Source: an uncultured Rhodospirillales bacterium (GTDB taxonomy: Bacteria > Pseudomonadota > Alphaproteobacteria > Acetobacterales > Acetobacteraceae). From it: a stretch of 64,000 bases of DNA. The stretch lies in assembly GCA_903865895.1 (NCBI GenBank), contig CAIPLM010000079.1, forward strand, positions 1 to 64,000, given 5' to 3'. Shown here piece by piece: positions 44,249-53,359 of the stretch. The notes beneath the pieces are model-generated. The model had not been told where the DNA came from. It was given only the letters and a program-made list of their open reading frames with translations, and did not search any database. Every line of letters begins with the position of its first letter. Position 1 is the first letter of the stretch. The position numbers and the translations under genes are program-made.

Positions 44249-44764
44249 ATGTCTGGTCTTGGCGATGAGCCGCTGCCCCGTCTCGGCGCAGCCGCGGAGG
44301 GTATTGGCGAGCGCGCCGAGCGCGAATCTCGCCCGAGCCCCATCGATGTTCATGTCGGCTCGCGCATCCGCCTGCGCCGCACCCTGCTCGGCATGTCGCA
44401 GGAGCGGCTGGGCGAGGCGCTTGGGCTGACATTCCAGCAGGTGCAGAAATACGAGCGCGGCGTGAACCGCGTCGGAGCCTCGCGCCTGTTCGACCTGTCG
44501 CGCGTGCTCGACGTGCCGATCAGCTTCTTCTTCGATGACATGCCGGAGGCCAACGCGCAGCAGGCGGCCAGCGTGGGCGGTGGGCTCTCGGGCCGGCGCA
44601 GCTTCGGCTTCTCCGACCAGCAGGATGGCTTCGGTGGCGACGACGTGCTCAATCGCCGCGAGACGGTGGAGCTGGTGCGCGCCTATTATCGCATCACCGA
44701 CCCGAACCAGCGCAAAAGCGTGTTCAACCTCATCAAAAGCATGACGCCCGACTCGGCGGACTGA
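44249..44764 (+). CDS. XRE family transcriptional regulator
   Basis: 171 residues from the ATG with CAGGAG eight bases upstream. The HTH (residues about 37-90) reads VGSRIRLRRTLLGMSQERLG, then LTFQQVQKYERGVNRVGASRL, the well-conserved alphaproteobacterial type found after lnt. The C-terminal helix carries RRETVELVRAYYRI. Homologues regulate stress or cell-surface functions in some genera. The target here is not known. Confidence 0.92.
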   Translation: MSGLGDEPLPRLGAAAEGIGERAERESRPSPIDVHVGSRIRLRRTLLGMSQERLGEALGLTFQQVQKYERGVNRVGASRLFDLSRVLDVPISFFFDDMPEANAQQAASVGGGLSGRRSFGFSDQQDGFGGDDVLNRRETVELVRAYYRITDPNQRKSVFNLIKSMTPDSAD

Positions 44765-44793
44765 CGCGCCGCGCGGCCGGGGGAGGCGGCAGA

Positions 44794-46518
44794 ATGCCGG
44801 GCAGGCTTTCCCGCGCCGAGGGTTGGCTGTGCTTCGCCATCGCCACCGCGCTCGATATCGCCTCCGGCCTGCGCTCCAGCCCCGAGGTGCTGGAGGGGCG
44901 GCTGCTCAACCCAGACAGCTACATGCGCATCGTCCGCCTGCGCGACATGCTGGACGCCGGACGCCCGTTGCATGCAGTGATGCGCGACGGCTCCGGCGAG
45001 GGGACTGTGCTGCACTGGTCCCATCTGCTCGATGCCGTGCTGCTGCTTCTATCGCTGCCGTTTCGCCTGATACTGCCCGGCGATGCCGCGTTGCAGGCGG
45101 CGGCAATGCTGCTTGGCCCGCTCTCAGTCGGCGCGGCCGGCGCCGCGGCGGCCTGGCTGCTCGCGCCGATCACCCGCCCCGGCACGCGCTGGACCGCCGC
45201 CGCCCTGGCCGGGCTGGCGCCGCCGGTGATCGTCTACGGGTTTCCCGGCGTCGCCCATCACCACGCCCCACTCGGCATCGCCGCCCTGTTGTTGGCCGGA
45301 GCCGCAGGGCGTGTCGCAGCCGGCTCGGTGCGGGCGGGATGGCTGCTCGGCGCCGCGGCCGGCTTCGGCATCTGGCTGTCACCCGAAGCGATGCCCTTCG
45401 CGCTGCTCGCCTTCGGCGGCGGCGGCCTCGCCTGGCTGATCGCCGCCGAACCCAAACCGCTCGCCGCCGGGCTGCTGCGCGGCGGGGCGGCCTTCCTGGC
45501 GATCATCCTATTGGCCCTGGCGATCGACCCGCCATCGGGCGGCCGCGCGGCGCTGGAGTTGGATCGCATCTCCGCCGCCTATGTCCCGCTCGCCGCGCTC
45601 GCCGTCGCAGTGGCATTCGCGCTGACGCGGCTTGGCGGGCGGCGTTGGCTCGGCGTTCTGTTCGGTGCGGCAGCGATTGCCGGCTGGCTGGCCCTGTTTC
45701 CCGACGTGCTGCGCGGCCCGGATGCCGCCGCGCCCGAGGCTGCGGCGATGTTCGCGGCAATCGAGGAGATGCTGCCGGTGCGCGGCTGGGCGCAGGCCGT
45801 GCTGTTTCTGGGCGACGGGGCACTCGCGCTGATCTTCTGCCTCGCCATGGCCTGGCGCGGCCGATCCTGGACCTGGGCCTACGCCGCGGGCGCGGTGCTA
45901 TTCATGCTGGCGCTCGGCGCGCTGCACATCCGCTTCGCCACCTACGCCACCCTCGCCGGCGCCGCAGTGCTGCCCGCGTTGCTTGGTGCGATCACCATCC
46001 GCCTCGCCGGGCAGCCCAATTTGCAGGCCCTGGGGCGGGTCGGCATGCTACTGATTGCGATGCTGCCCACCCGGGCGGACGGCATCGCCGCCCAATTCGC
46101 CATCCCATCCACGGCCGCCCCCGCCGCCCTTCCCTGCCCCATCGCGCCTTTCGCGCCGCATCTCCAGGCACTCGGCGATGCGGTGGTGCTGAGCGACATC
46201 AACGATGCGCCGGAATTGCTGTATCGCAGCCGCATCCGCACCGTCGCCTCGCTGTATCACCGCAACGTGCCAGCCTTCCTGCGCATGCAGGTTGCCTGGC
46301 GTGAGGTGCCCGGCGATGCGCCCGGCCCGGCTTTCCTCGCCACCGGCGCGCGCTTCGTGCTGGTCTGCCCCACCGGCCCGCGCTCGGCGATGGTCGCGGG
46401 GCTGGCAGAGACCACCCTCCTCGATCGCCTGCGCGCCGGCGCCCCGCCGGCGTGGCTGCGGCAGGTGCAGGCCGATCCGGCATCGGGGCTGGTGCTGTTC
46501 GAGCTTGCCACCAAATAG
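44794..46518 (+). CDS. polytopic membrane protein, possible GT-C (STT3-like) glycosyltransferase
   Basis: 574 residues with about a dozen hydrophobic helices and a soluble C-terminal domain (from about residue 430). The first loop carries NPDSYMRIVRLRDML (Asp41), resembling the first acidic motif of STT3/PglB-type GT-C enzymes, and a second loop has FPGVAHHHAPLG. A WWDYG-like motif is not evident. It may transfer a lipid-linked glycan, or only share the fold. It follows the XRE gene by 29 bases. Confidence 0.55.
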   Translation: MPGRLSRAEGWLCFAIATALDIASGLRSSPEVLEGRLLNPDSYMRIVRLRDMLDAGRPLHAVMRDGSGEGTVLHWSHLLDAVLLLLSLPFRLILPGDAALQAAAMLLGPLSVGAAGAAAAWLLAPITRPGTRWTAAALAGLAPPVIVYGFPGVAHHHAPLGIAALLLAGAAGRVAAGSVRAGWLLGAAAGFGIWLSPEAMPFALLAFGGGGLAWLIAAEPKPLAAGLLRGGAAFLAIILLALAIDPPSGGRAALELDRISAAYVPLAALAVAVAFALTRLGGRRWLGVLFGAAAIAGWLALFPDVLRGPDAAAPEAAAMFAAIEEMLPVRGWAQAVLFLGDGALALIFCLAMAWRGRSWTWAYAAGAVLFMLALGALHIRFATYATLAGAAVLPALLGAITIRLAGQPNLQALGRVGMLLIAMLPTRADGIAAQFAIPSTAAPAALPCPIAPFAPHLQALGDAVVLSDINDAPELLYRSRIRTVASLYHRNVPAFLRMQVAWREVPGDAPGPAFLATGARFVLVCPTGPRSAMVAGLAETTLLDRLRAGAPPAWLRQVQADPASGLVLFELATK

Positions 46519-46560
46519 GGGCTTGCGCGGCGCCGCCCGGCACCCCATCTGCGCGTCATC

Positions 46561-46574
46561 GTTCGATATCGAAC
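46561..46574. promoter_or_regulatory. 14-bp perfect palindrome upstream of pirin gene
   Basis: GTTCGATATCGAAC is a perfect palindrome placed 16 bases before the pirin ATG, probably within the core promoter. This suits binding by a dimeric MarR-, ArsR- or LysR-type regulator, none of which is encoded next to it. Confidence 0.5.
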
Positions 46575-46590
46575 AATGCGGAGACCAGCA

Positions 46591-47292
46591 ATGATCCAGA
46601 TCCAGCCCTTCGACCGCCTCGGCCGCTTCCAGAATGCGTGGCTCAATGCCCGCTACCACTTCAGCTTCGGCCAGTACCGGGATCCCGCGCGCCAGGGCGT
46701 CGGCGGCCTCGTGGTGTGGAACGACGACGAGATCGCCCCCGGCACCGGGTTTGACCCGCACCCCCATCGCGAGATGGAGATCATCACCTATGTGCGCGAG
46801 GGGGCGATCACCCATCGCGACAGCCTCGGCAATGAGGGCCGCACCGAGGCCGGCGACATCCAGGTGATGCATGCCGGCACCGGCATCACCCATGCCGAAT
46901 ACAATTTGGAGCCGACCCCGACCCGGCTGTTCCAGATCTGGATCCACCCCGGCACGCAAGGCGTGGCGCCAGGCTGGGGTGCCAGGAAATTCCCGCGCAC
47001 CAGCAGCACCGTGCTGACCGCGATGGCCGATGGCCGCGCCGGCGCCGACGGCTCGGCCCTGCCGCTCTATGCCGATGCCGCGGTGCTGGCCGGCACCATC
47101 AAGGCGGGCGAGAGCGTCACCCACGCCCTCGGCAAAGGCCGCGTCGGCTATCTCGTCGCCGCCACCGGCACGGTCTCGGTGAACGGCGCCACCGTCGGCA
47201 CGCGGGATGGCGTGACCGTCACCGGCGAGGACAGCATCACCATCACCGCGTCAGCCGATGCCGAGGTGGTGCTGGTCGACGTGGTCGGCTAA
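46591..47292 (+). CDS. pirin family protein
   Basis: 233 residues with a GGAGA box before the ATG. The bicupin carries the metal ligands His57, His59, His101 and Glu103 (HPHREMEIITYV and ITHAEYN). The C-terminal cupin (VGYLVAATGTVSVNG) is shorter, as in YhaK-type pirins. Some members are quercetin dioxygenases, others redox-sensing cofactors. Which applies cannot be told. The palindrome just upstream suggests tight regulation. Confidence 0.9.
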   Translation: MIQIQPFDRLGRFQNAWLNARYHFSFGQYRDPARQGVGGLVVWNDDEIAPGTGFDPHPHREMEIITYVREGAITHRDSLGNEGRTEAGDIQVMHAGTGITHAEYNLEPTPTRLFQIWIHPGTQGVAPGWGARKFPRTSSTVLTAMADGRAGADGSALPLYADAAVLAGTIKAGESVTHALGKGRVGYLVAATGTVSVNGATVGTRDGVTVTGEDSITITASADAEVVLVDVVG

Positions 47293-47293
47293 A

Positions 47294-47336
47294 GCGTGAT
47301 GACCGGAGGCGGAATCGCAGTAGGTCTGAATCACGC
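47294..47336. repeat. inverted repeat, likely alphaproteobacterial intergenic repeat
   Basis: GCGTGAT (47294-47300) and ATCACGC (47330-47336) flank 29 bases just after the pirin stop. Together with the hairpin that follows, it resembles dispersed intergenic elements seen in several alphaproteobacteria. Confidence 0.4.
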
Positions 47337-47350
47337 GACCAAACAAAGGT

Positions 47351-47394
47351 TTAGAGCACGAGGGCTGCGCCTATCAGCAGCCATCGTGCTCTAA
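47351..47394. terminator. bidirectional terminator hairpin
   Basis: Arms 47351-47368 and 47377-47394 pair over 18 positions with one mismatch (TTAGAGCACGA with TCGTGCTCTAA, then GGCTGC with GCAGCC) around an 8-base loop. Because both ends are AT-rich, transcripts from either side end in a short U-containing tail. It lies between the convergent pirin and methyltransferase genes and includes the latter's stop codon. Confidence 0.7.
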
Positions 47395-48035
47395 GCGGCG
47401 GCGAGGCGGGACAGCGTGACGTTGCGGGTCTCGTTGTCCTCCAGCTCCCGGCTGGTCGGCACCACGAAATGCGCGAAGGGGGAGAGCCCCTCGCGCGGCA
47501 GATAGGCGCGGCCGGGGTCGGCGATCCACACCTCCGCGGTGCGCGCCATCGCCTGCAACCAAGGCAGGATATGGCGCGTCATCGGCGCCTCGTAGCAGAC
47601 ATCGCCGCAGAAAATCAGGTCCCACCGGCAGGGCTGGCCGACGATGTCGGCGGTCTCACCCGCCACGGTGGTGCCATTCAACGCGGCGTTGAGGCCGATC
47701 GTGGCGGTGGCCAGGGGGTCGATCTCCGCCGCTTCGGCGCTGGCCGCCCCCGCCATCAGCGCCGCAATCGCCGCCAGCCCGCCGCCGGCCGCGAAATCCA
47801 GCACTCGCTTGCCGGCGACGGTGGCGGGATAGTCCAGCACATGGCGGGCGATGGCGATGCTGCCGGGCCAGGCGAAGGCCCAGAAGGGCGGCGCGATATT
47901 GGCCCGCGCCAGCCAATCCTCGGTCGCCTGCCAGATCGGGGTGATCTCGGTGGCGAGATATAGCGCGACCTCCGGCACCAGAGCGGGCCGCCCGATCACC
48001 GTATTGGCGCGGACGAATTCGGCCGCGTCGGTCAC
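47391..48035 (-). CDS. class I SAM-dependent methyltransferase (ETF-beta lysine methyltransferase-like)
   Basis: 214 residues from a GTG overlapping the ubiA stop (GTGA). PPFWAFAWPGSIAIARHVLD (about residues 48-67) and the SAM-binding VLDFAAGGGLAAIAALMAGA (about 77-96) match the bacterial METTL20/ETFBKMT-like branch. AEIDPLATATIGLNAALNG binds the ribose. Members trimethylate lysines on electron-transfer flavoprotein beta in mitochondria and some bacteria. The substrate here is inferred. Confidence 0.7.
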   Translation of the reverse strand: MTDAAEFVRANTVIGRPALVPEVALYLATEITPIWQATEDWLARANIAPPFWAFAWPGSIAIARHVLDYPATVAGKRVLDFAAGGGLAAIAALMAGAASAEAAEIDPLATATIGLNAALNGTTVAGETADIVGQPCRWDLIFCGDVCYEAPMTRHILPWLQAMARTAEVWIADPGRAYLPREGLSPFAHFVVPTSRELEDNETRNVTLSRLAAA

Positions 48036-48931
48036 AGCCGGCCAAGCAGGATGGCGAGGCCGATGGCGAACCCGGCCTCGCGATTGGCGTGGAACAAGGC
48101 AAGGCACAGCGCCGGGTCATTCACGTCGATCCGCGCGATCTGCCGCGCCAGCAACCCAGCCGGCAGCAGCAACGCGAGGTTGAACCAGGCGGACAGTCCG
48201 GCGAGCCAGCCGGTGGCCACCAGCAGCGCGAGCGTGCCGAGATAGCAGGCGGCGAGGAAGGGCTTCGTCTGCGTCGCGAACAGCCGCGCCGTCGAGCGCA
48301 CGCCGACCAGCGCGTCATCCTCGCGATCCTGATGGGCGTAGATCGTGTCGTAGCCGAGAATCCACAGGATCGCCGCGGCATAGAGCGTGGCGGTCGCGGC
48401 ATCGAGCCTTCCGGCGGCGGCCGCATAGCCCATCGGCGCGCCCCAGCCGAAGGTGAAGCCGAGCATGAGCTGCGGCCACCACGTCACCCGCTTGGCCAGC
48501 GGATAGGTGACGACCAGCAGCAGGGAGGCGACGCCCAGCGCCTGCGCGAGCGGGCCGAGTTGCAGCAGGATCGCAAGCCCGACCGCCAGCAGCACGGCGA
48601 GGAATGTCGCGGCATGACGCATCCTGAGCGCGCCCGAGGCGAGTGGCCGCCCGGCGGTGCGGGTCACCTTGCGGTCCATGTCACGGTCCCACATGTCGTT
48701 CACCACGCAACCGGCGCCGCGCATGACGAAGGCGCCGGCGAGGAACAGCGCGATCAGCCGCATGCCCGCCGCGGCATCGGGGGCGGCGAGGGTGATCGAC
48801 CACAGGCCGGGCAGGAACAGCAGCCAGCCGCCGATCGGCCGGTCAATCCGCGCGAGATGCACATAGGGCACCCAGGCGGCGGGGAGCCGCGCGACCCAGC
48901 CGGTGCGGATGATATCGGTATGCGGGAGCAT
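48032..48931 (-). CDS. ubiA: 4-hydroxybenzoate octaprenyltransferase
   Basis: 299 residues with seven to nine transmembrane helices. The two Asp-rich motifs are present: NDMWDRDMDRKVTRTAGRP (residues 78-96) and YDTIYAHQDREDD (about 195-207). It attaches the polyprenyl tail to 4-hydroxybenzoate in ubiquinone synthesis, in the inner membrane. Divergent from rsmE, 78 bases apart. Confidence 0.94.
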   Translation of the reverse strand: MLPHTDIIRTGWVARLPAAWVPYVHLARIDRPIGGWLLFLPGLWSITLAAPDAAAGMRLIALFLAGAFVMRGAGCVVNDMWDRDMDRKVTRTAGRPLASGALRMRHAATFLAVLLAVGLAILLQLGPLAQALGVASLLLVVTYPLAKRVTWWPQLMLGFTFGWGAPMGYAAAAGRLDAATATLYAAAILWILGYDTIYAHQDREDDALVGVRSTARLFATQTKPFLAACYLGTLALLVATGWLAGLSAWFNLALLLPAGLLARQIARIDVNDPALCLALFHANREAGFAIGLAILLGRL

Positions 48932-49009
48932 GGGCGTGTGTCGCGCCCCGTCGCCGCGGCGTCAACCGCCGCCATCTCGGCATCGGCCGGATTGCTGCTA
49001 GAATGCGCC

Positions 49010-49717
49010 ATGCACGCGCCACTTCGCCTCCATGTCACCGCCGACCTCGCCGAGGGTGCGGAGATCGCCGCCACCCCCGGCCAGGCGCATTACCTCGGCG
49101 CCGTGATGCGCCGCACCGCCGGGGACTCGCTGCTGCTGTTCAACGGGCGCGACGGCGAATGGGCTGGCAGCATCACCGCGATCCGCAAGGACAAGGCGCA
49201 GTTCGGCGTGGAGCGGCAGACCCGGCCGCAATCGATGGAGCCGGATATCTGGCTGCTCTTCGCGCCCCTCAAGCGCGACGCGACCGACCTCGTGGCCCAA
49301 AAGGCGACCGAGCTTGGTGCCGCCGCCCTGCTGCCGGTATTCACCGAGCGGACCAATGCCGGGCGGGTCAACCTCGAGCGCCTCGCCGCGATCGCCGCCG
49401 AGGCGGCCGAGCAATGCGAGCGGCTGAGTGTGCCCGTCGTCCATCCCCCCCGCCATTTGACCGAGGTGCTCGCGGATTGGCCCGCCGGGCGCCGTTTGGT
49501 GGTGGCGGCCGAGCGAAGCGATTCGCCGCCGATCCGTGCCGCGGCGGGGCCGGTTGCCCTGCTGATCGGCCCGGAAGGCGGTTTCACGCCGCTGGAGCTT
49601 GACCTTTTGGCCCGGCATGCCTTTGTACACCCGGCTTCCCTCGGCCCGCGCATCCTGCGAGCCGACACGGCTGCCATCGTCGGGCTGGCTCTTCTGCAAG
49701 CGACTTCCGGCGGCTAA
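49010..49717 (+). CDS. rsmE: 16S rRNA (uracil1498-N3)-methyltransferase
   Basis: 235 residues. The N-terminal PUA-like part has LHVTADLAEGAEI and AHYLGAVMRRTAGDSLLLFNG. The SPOUT knot contains LIGPEGGFTPLE (from about residue 184) and SLGPRILRADTAAI near the end. It methylates U1498 of 16S rRNA. The start at 49010 gives the family length. gshA follows after 44 bases, an arrangement common in alphaproteobacteria. Confidence 0.95.
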   Translation: MHAPLRLHVTADLAEGAEIAATPGQAHYLGAVMRRTAGDSLLLFNGRDGEWAGSITAIRKDKAQFGVERQTRPQSMEPDIWLLFAPLKRDATDLVAQKATELGAAALLPVFTERTNAGRVNLERLAAIAAEAAEQCERLSVPVVHPPRHLTEVLADWPAGRRLVVAAERSDSPPIRAAAGPVALLIGPEGGFTPLELDLLARHAFVHPASLGPRILRADTAAIVGLALLQATSGG

Positions 49718-49761
49718 GACTGCACCCAACCGCGCCGCCGCGCCTGAAGGAACGTTCAACG

Positions 49762-51123
49762 ATGTCCAATCCCGGGGATGTAGATCAGACACCGATCACC
49801 TCGATGCGCCAGTTGGCTGAATATATCGCCGTCGGCTGCAAGCCGGCCGAGCGGTTCACCATCGGCACCGAGCATGAGAAATTCGGCTTCTCCACCACTG
49901 ATTTCCGTTCGCCGCCCTACGAGCCCGGCGGCATCCGCGCCATCCTCGAGGGGATTGGCGCCACGGGCTGGGAGCCGATTCTCGATCGCGGCAACCCGAT
50001 CGGCCTCAAGCGCGGCTTCGCCTCGGTCTCGCTCGAGCCGGCTGGCCAACTCGAACTCTCCGGCGGCCTGATGCCGACGCTGCATGACACGCTGTCGGAG
50101 ATCGAGGACCACTACGCCGAGGTCCGCGCGGTGGCCGCCCCGCTCGGCCTCGGCTTCTCGGCGCTGGGTTTCCACCCCATCAACACGCGCGAGCAGATGC
50201 CGTGGATGCCCAAAGGCCGCTACGCCATCATGAAGCGCTACATGCCGCTGGTCGGTACCCGCGGGCTCGACATGATGACGCGCACCTGTACCGTGCAGGT
50301 CAACCTCGACTACAGCAGCGAAGCCGACATGGTGAAGAAGCTGCGCGTCTCGCTCGCCCTGCAACCGCTGGCCACCGCGCTGTTCGCCAATTCGCCATTC
50401 TACGAGGGCAAGCCGAACGGCCTGATGTCCAACCGCGCCTTCGCCTGGACCGACACCGATAATGCCCGCTCCGGCATCCCCTCGGTGTTCTTCGAGGACG
50501 GGTTCGGCTTCGAGCGCTATGCGCAGTGGCTGGTCGACGACCTGCCGATGTATTTCGTCTACCGCGACGGCTATATCGACGTCGCCGGCCGCTCCTTCCG
50601 CGACTTCCTTGACGGCAAGCTCGGCAATACCGAAGCCGGCGAGGCCACGATGGGCGATTTCGCCGACCACATGACCACCGCCTTCACCGATGTCCGCCTC
50701 AAGCGCTTCCTCGAGATGCGCGGCGCCGACGCCGGCACCACTGCGATGATGGTCGCGCAATCCGCCCTCTGGGTCGGCCTGCTCTATGACGACGCGGCGC
50801 TGGAAGCCGCCGCCGCCCTGGTCCGCCGGCATGATTGGCGGGAGTTCGTGGCGCTGCGCGCCCTGGTGCCGACGACGGGCATGGCGACCCCGTTCCAATC
50901 CGGCACGCTGCGCGACCTCGGGCGCGAGGTGGTGGCGATCGCGCGGGACGGGCTGGCCGCCCGGGCGCGGCGCAACGGGGCGGGCGAGGACGAGACAAAG
51001 TATCTCGATCCGCTTCAAGAGATCGTGAACGGCGGACCAACACAGGCGGAGCATTGGCTGTCACGATTTAACGGCGACTGGCACGGCGATATCACACGGA
51101 TCTTCGCTGAATCGGCTATTTGA
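49762..51123 (+). CDS. gshA: glutamate--cysteine ligase
   Basis: 453 residues of the plant/alphaproteobacterial type (not the E. coli type). RFTIGTEHEKFGF (about residues 32-44), GQLELSGGLMPTLHDT and TCTVQVNLDYSSEADM are the conserved catalytic blocks. It makes gamma-glutamylcysteine, the first and limiting step of glutathione synthesis. gshB is not in the window. Confidence 0.95.
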   Translation: MSNPGDVDQTPITSMRQLAEYIAVGCKPAERFTIGTEHEKFGFSTTDFRSPPYEPGGIRAILEGIGATGWEPILDRGNPIGLKRGFASVSLEPAGQLELSGGLMPTLHDTLSEIEDHYAEVRAVAAPLGLGFSALGFHPINTREQMPWMPKGRYAIMKRYMPLVGTRGLDMMTRTCTVQVNLDYSSEADMVKKLRVSLALQPLATALFANSPFYEGKPNGLMSNRAFAWTDTDNARSGIPSVFFEDGFGFERYAQWLVDDLPMYFVYRDGYIDVAGRSFRDFLDGKLGNTEAGEATMGDFADHMTTAFTDVRLKRFLEMRGADAGTTAMMVAQSALWVGLLYDDAALEAAAALVRRHDWREFVALRALVPTTGMATPFQSGTLRDLGREVVAIARDGLAARARRNGAGEDETKYLDPLQEIVNGGPTQAEHWLSRFNGDWHGDITRIFAESAI

Positions 51124-51213
51124 CGCCTCGATCACTGCCAGCGCACCGGATTTTTGCGTTAGGACGGGTGAGAATGGCTGGATAGACCCGGTTTCTACAC
51201 GGAAGGGTTGCCG

Positions 51214-53358
51214 ATGGCCTTGCGCACACAACCGCTTCCGGCGATGAATCAGGGTATGTCGCTTAATCCGCCGCCGCCGCGCCCCCCCGGTAGTTCAGCC
51301 ATGCCCCATGGATCCGACCCGGTGCTCGTCCGCCTCCGGCTCATCGGCCAGATGGAAGCCTGGACGCTGACCTCCGAGAGCGTGCTGCCGACCGGGCGCA
51401 AAACCCGCGCACTGCTCGCCATCCTCGCGCTCTCCCTGCCGCGCTCGGTGCTGCGGGGGCGGCTGGCTGAGATGCTGTGGAGCCGGCGGCCGGAGGAGCA
51501 GGCGCGCGCCTCGCTGCGCCAGGAGATCCATCGCCTGCTCGAAGCGCTGGAACCGGTGGGCGGGCAGATCCTGGCGATCAGCCGCGATCACCTCAGCCTG
51601 CGGCCCGGCACGGTGTGGGTGGATGTCGAGGAGGTGCTGCGCGCCTCCACCGCCAAGCCTGCCGCCCTCTCACTGCTCGATGGCGAGCTGCTGGAAGATC
51701 TCGACGGGGTTGACCCGAGCTTTGACGCCTGGCTGGCCGGCGAGCGCGAGCGGTTGCGTGACCGGGCCCGCGGGCTTGCCGAGAACCTGCTCAACGAGAA
51801 GACCGAGCCGACCGACGTGATCCCGGCCGCCCAGCAGCTCCTCGGCATCGATCGCACCCATGAGGGGGCCTGGCGCGCGCTGATGAAGGCCTATGCCGCC
51901 CGCGGCGAGCGCGGCATGGCGATCCAGGCCTATGAGCGCTGCCGAGCCGTGCTGGCGGATCAGCTCGACGCGCAACCTTCGGAGGAGACGCAGCGCCTCC
52001 TCAATGAAATCCGCTCCGCCGGCCCGCCGGTGACGCCGCTGCGCCCGGAACCCCGGCCGGAGCCGCGGCCCGAGCCGCGAAGCGAGGTCCGCAGCCCCCG
52101 TAACGAGCCCCGGGAATTCCGCAACGAGGCCCGCACCAACCTGCCGCGCGGCGGCGCCCGGGTGGGCGTGATGCCGCTGCAGATGGTCAATACCACCGAG
52201 GAAGAGGCGCATCTCTCCACCGGGCTGGCCGACGAAATCACCTCGGCGCTGGCGCGCTTTCGCTGGATGTTCGTGGTCTCCTCCAGCTCGCTCGCCCGCT
52301 TCGCCGCCGGCTCGCGCGACGAGACGGCGATCCGCCGCAACTTCAATATCGACTTCCTGCTCGACGGCACCATCCAGCGCACCGGCGCCCGCCTGCGCAT
52401 CGGGCTGCGCCTGCTGGATCTCAGAGCCGGCAACCAGATGGTCTGGGCGCGGCGCTTTGACCGCGACAGCAATGACCTGCTGACCCTGCAGGACGACATC
52501 GCCGCCGAGGTGGTGGCGCAGATCGACCCCGAGATCCTGCTCATCGAGGCCCAGCGCGTCAGCTCCCGCCCATCGCAGGACCCCTCGGCCTATGATCTGG
52601 TGCTGCGCGCCATCCCACTGATCACCCGGCTGGAACGGCCGCTGTTCATGCAAGCCGGGGACCTGCTGCGCCAGGCCGTGGGGCAGGAGCCGGAATACGC
52701 GGCCTCCCATGCCTGGTTCGCCTTCTGGCACATGTTCCTGGTCGGCCAAGGCTGGTCGGACGCGCCGGCCGAAGCGATGGCCGAGGCCGGCCGCCTTGCC
52801 GAGCGCGCCATCATGCTCGACCCGCAGGACGCGAAAGCGCTCACCATCGCCGGCCATGTCCGCGCCTTCCTGCATCACCGCATGCGCGAGGCCCTGACGC
52901 TGCATGATCGGGCGCTCACCCTGAACCCCAACCTCTCGATGGCCTGGGCCTTCTCGGCGATGACCTTCACCTACCTTGGTGATTTCGCCGAGGCGGAGAA
53001 ACGCATCAACCGCTACAAGCGCCTCTCGCCGCTCGACCCGCATGCCTTCTTCTATGACGGCATCATGATCTACATCGCGCTGCTGCGGCACGACTACGAG
53101 CAGGCAGCGACCGTAGGGCGGATGGTGACCGAGATGAACCTCTCTTTCAGCTCCACCCAGAAGCCCTATCTCGCCGCCCTCGGCCATCTCGGCCGCAAGG
53201 ACGAGTGCACGCCGGTGCTGAAGCGGCTGATGGAAATCCAGCCTGAGTTCTCGATCGAGTCGTTCTCGGCCACCAGCCCCTTCGAGCGCAAGGAAGACCT
53301 GGAATGCGTCGTCGCCGGGCTGCGTGCCGCCGGCGTGCCGGAGACCGCGCGGGGGTAA
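51214..53358 (+). CDS. BTAD / TolB-like / TPR transcriptional regulator
   Basis: 714 residues from the ATG preceded by GGAAGGG (a TTG two codons upstream is possible). An OmpR-type winged helix plus BTAD domain lies at about residues 40-260 (LRLIGQMEAW, TRALLAILALSLPRSV, AYERCRAVLADQLDAQPSEET). A Pro/Arg/Glu linker (about 275-310) follows, then a TolB-like module (GVMPLQMVNTTEEEAHLSTGLADEI) and TPR repeats to the end. No cyclase catalytic domain is visible. It probably senses a peptide or ligand through the C-terminal half. Confidence 0.75.
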   Translation: MALRTQPLPAMNQGMSLNPPPPRPPGSSAMPHGSDPVLVRLRLIGQMEAWTLTSESVLPTGRKTRALLAILALSLPRSVLRGRLAEMLWSRRPEEQARASLRQEIHRLLEALEPVGGQILAISRDHLSLRPGTVWVDVEEVLRASTAKPAALSLLDGELLEDLDGVDPSFDAWLAGERERLRDRARGLAENLLNEKTEPTDVIPAAQQLLGIDRTHEGAWRALMKAYAARGERGMAIQAYERCRAVLADQLDAQPSEETQRLLNEIRSAGPPVTPLRPEPRPEPRPEPRSEVRSPRNEPREFRNEARTNLPRGGARVGVMPLQMVNTTEEEAHLSTGLADEITSALARFRWMFVVSSSSLARFAAGSRDETAIRRNFNIDFLLDGTIQRTGARLRIGLRLLDLRAGNQMVWARRFDRDSNDLLTLQDDIAAEVVAQIDPEILLIEAQRVSSRPSQDPSAYDLVLRAIPLITRLERPLFMQAGDLLRQAVGQEPEYAASHAWFAFWHMFLVGQGWSDAPAEAMAEAGRLAERAIMLDPQDAKALTIAGHVRAFLHHRMREALTLHDRALTLNPNLSMAWAFSAMTFTYLGDFAEAEKRINRYKRLSPLDPHAFFYDGIMIYIALLRHDYEQAATVGRMVTEMNLSFSSTQKPYLAALGHLGRKDECTPVLKRLMEIQPEFSIESFSATSPFERKEDLECVVAGLRAAGVPETARG

Positions 53359-53359
53359 A

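Noticed and set aside
48089-49009. Extended reading frame upstream of rsmE on the plus strand
   Set aside because: It lies opposite ubiA and gives a Gln/Arg-rich translation. The normal RsmE start at 49010 gives the family length.
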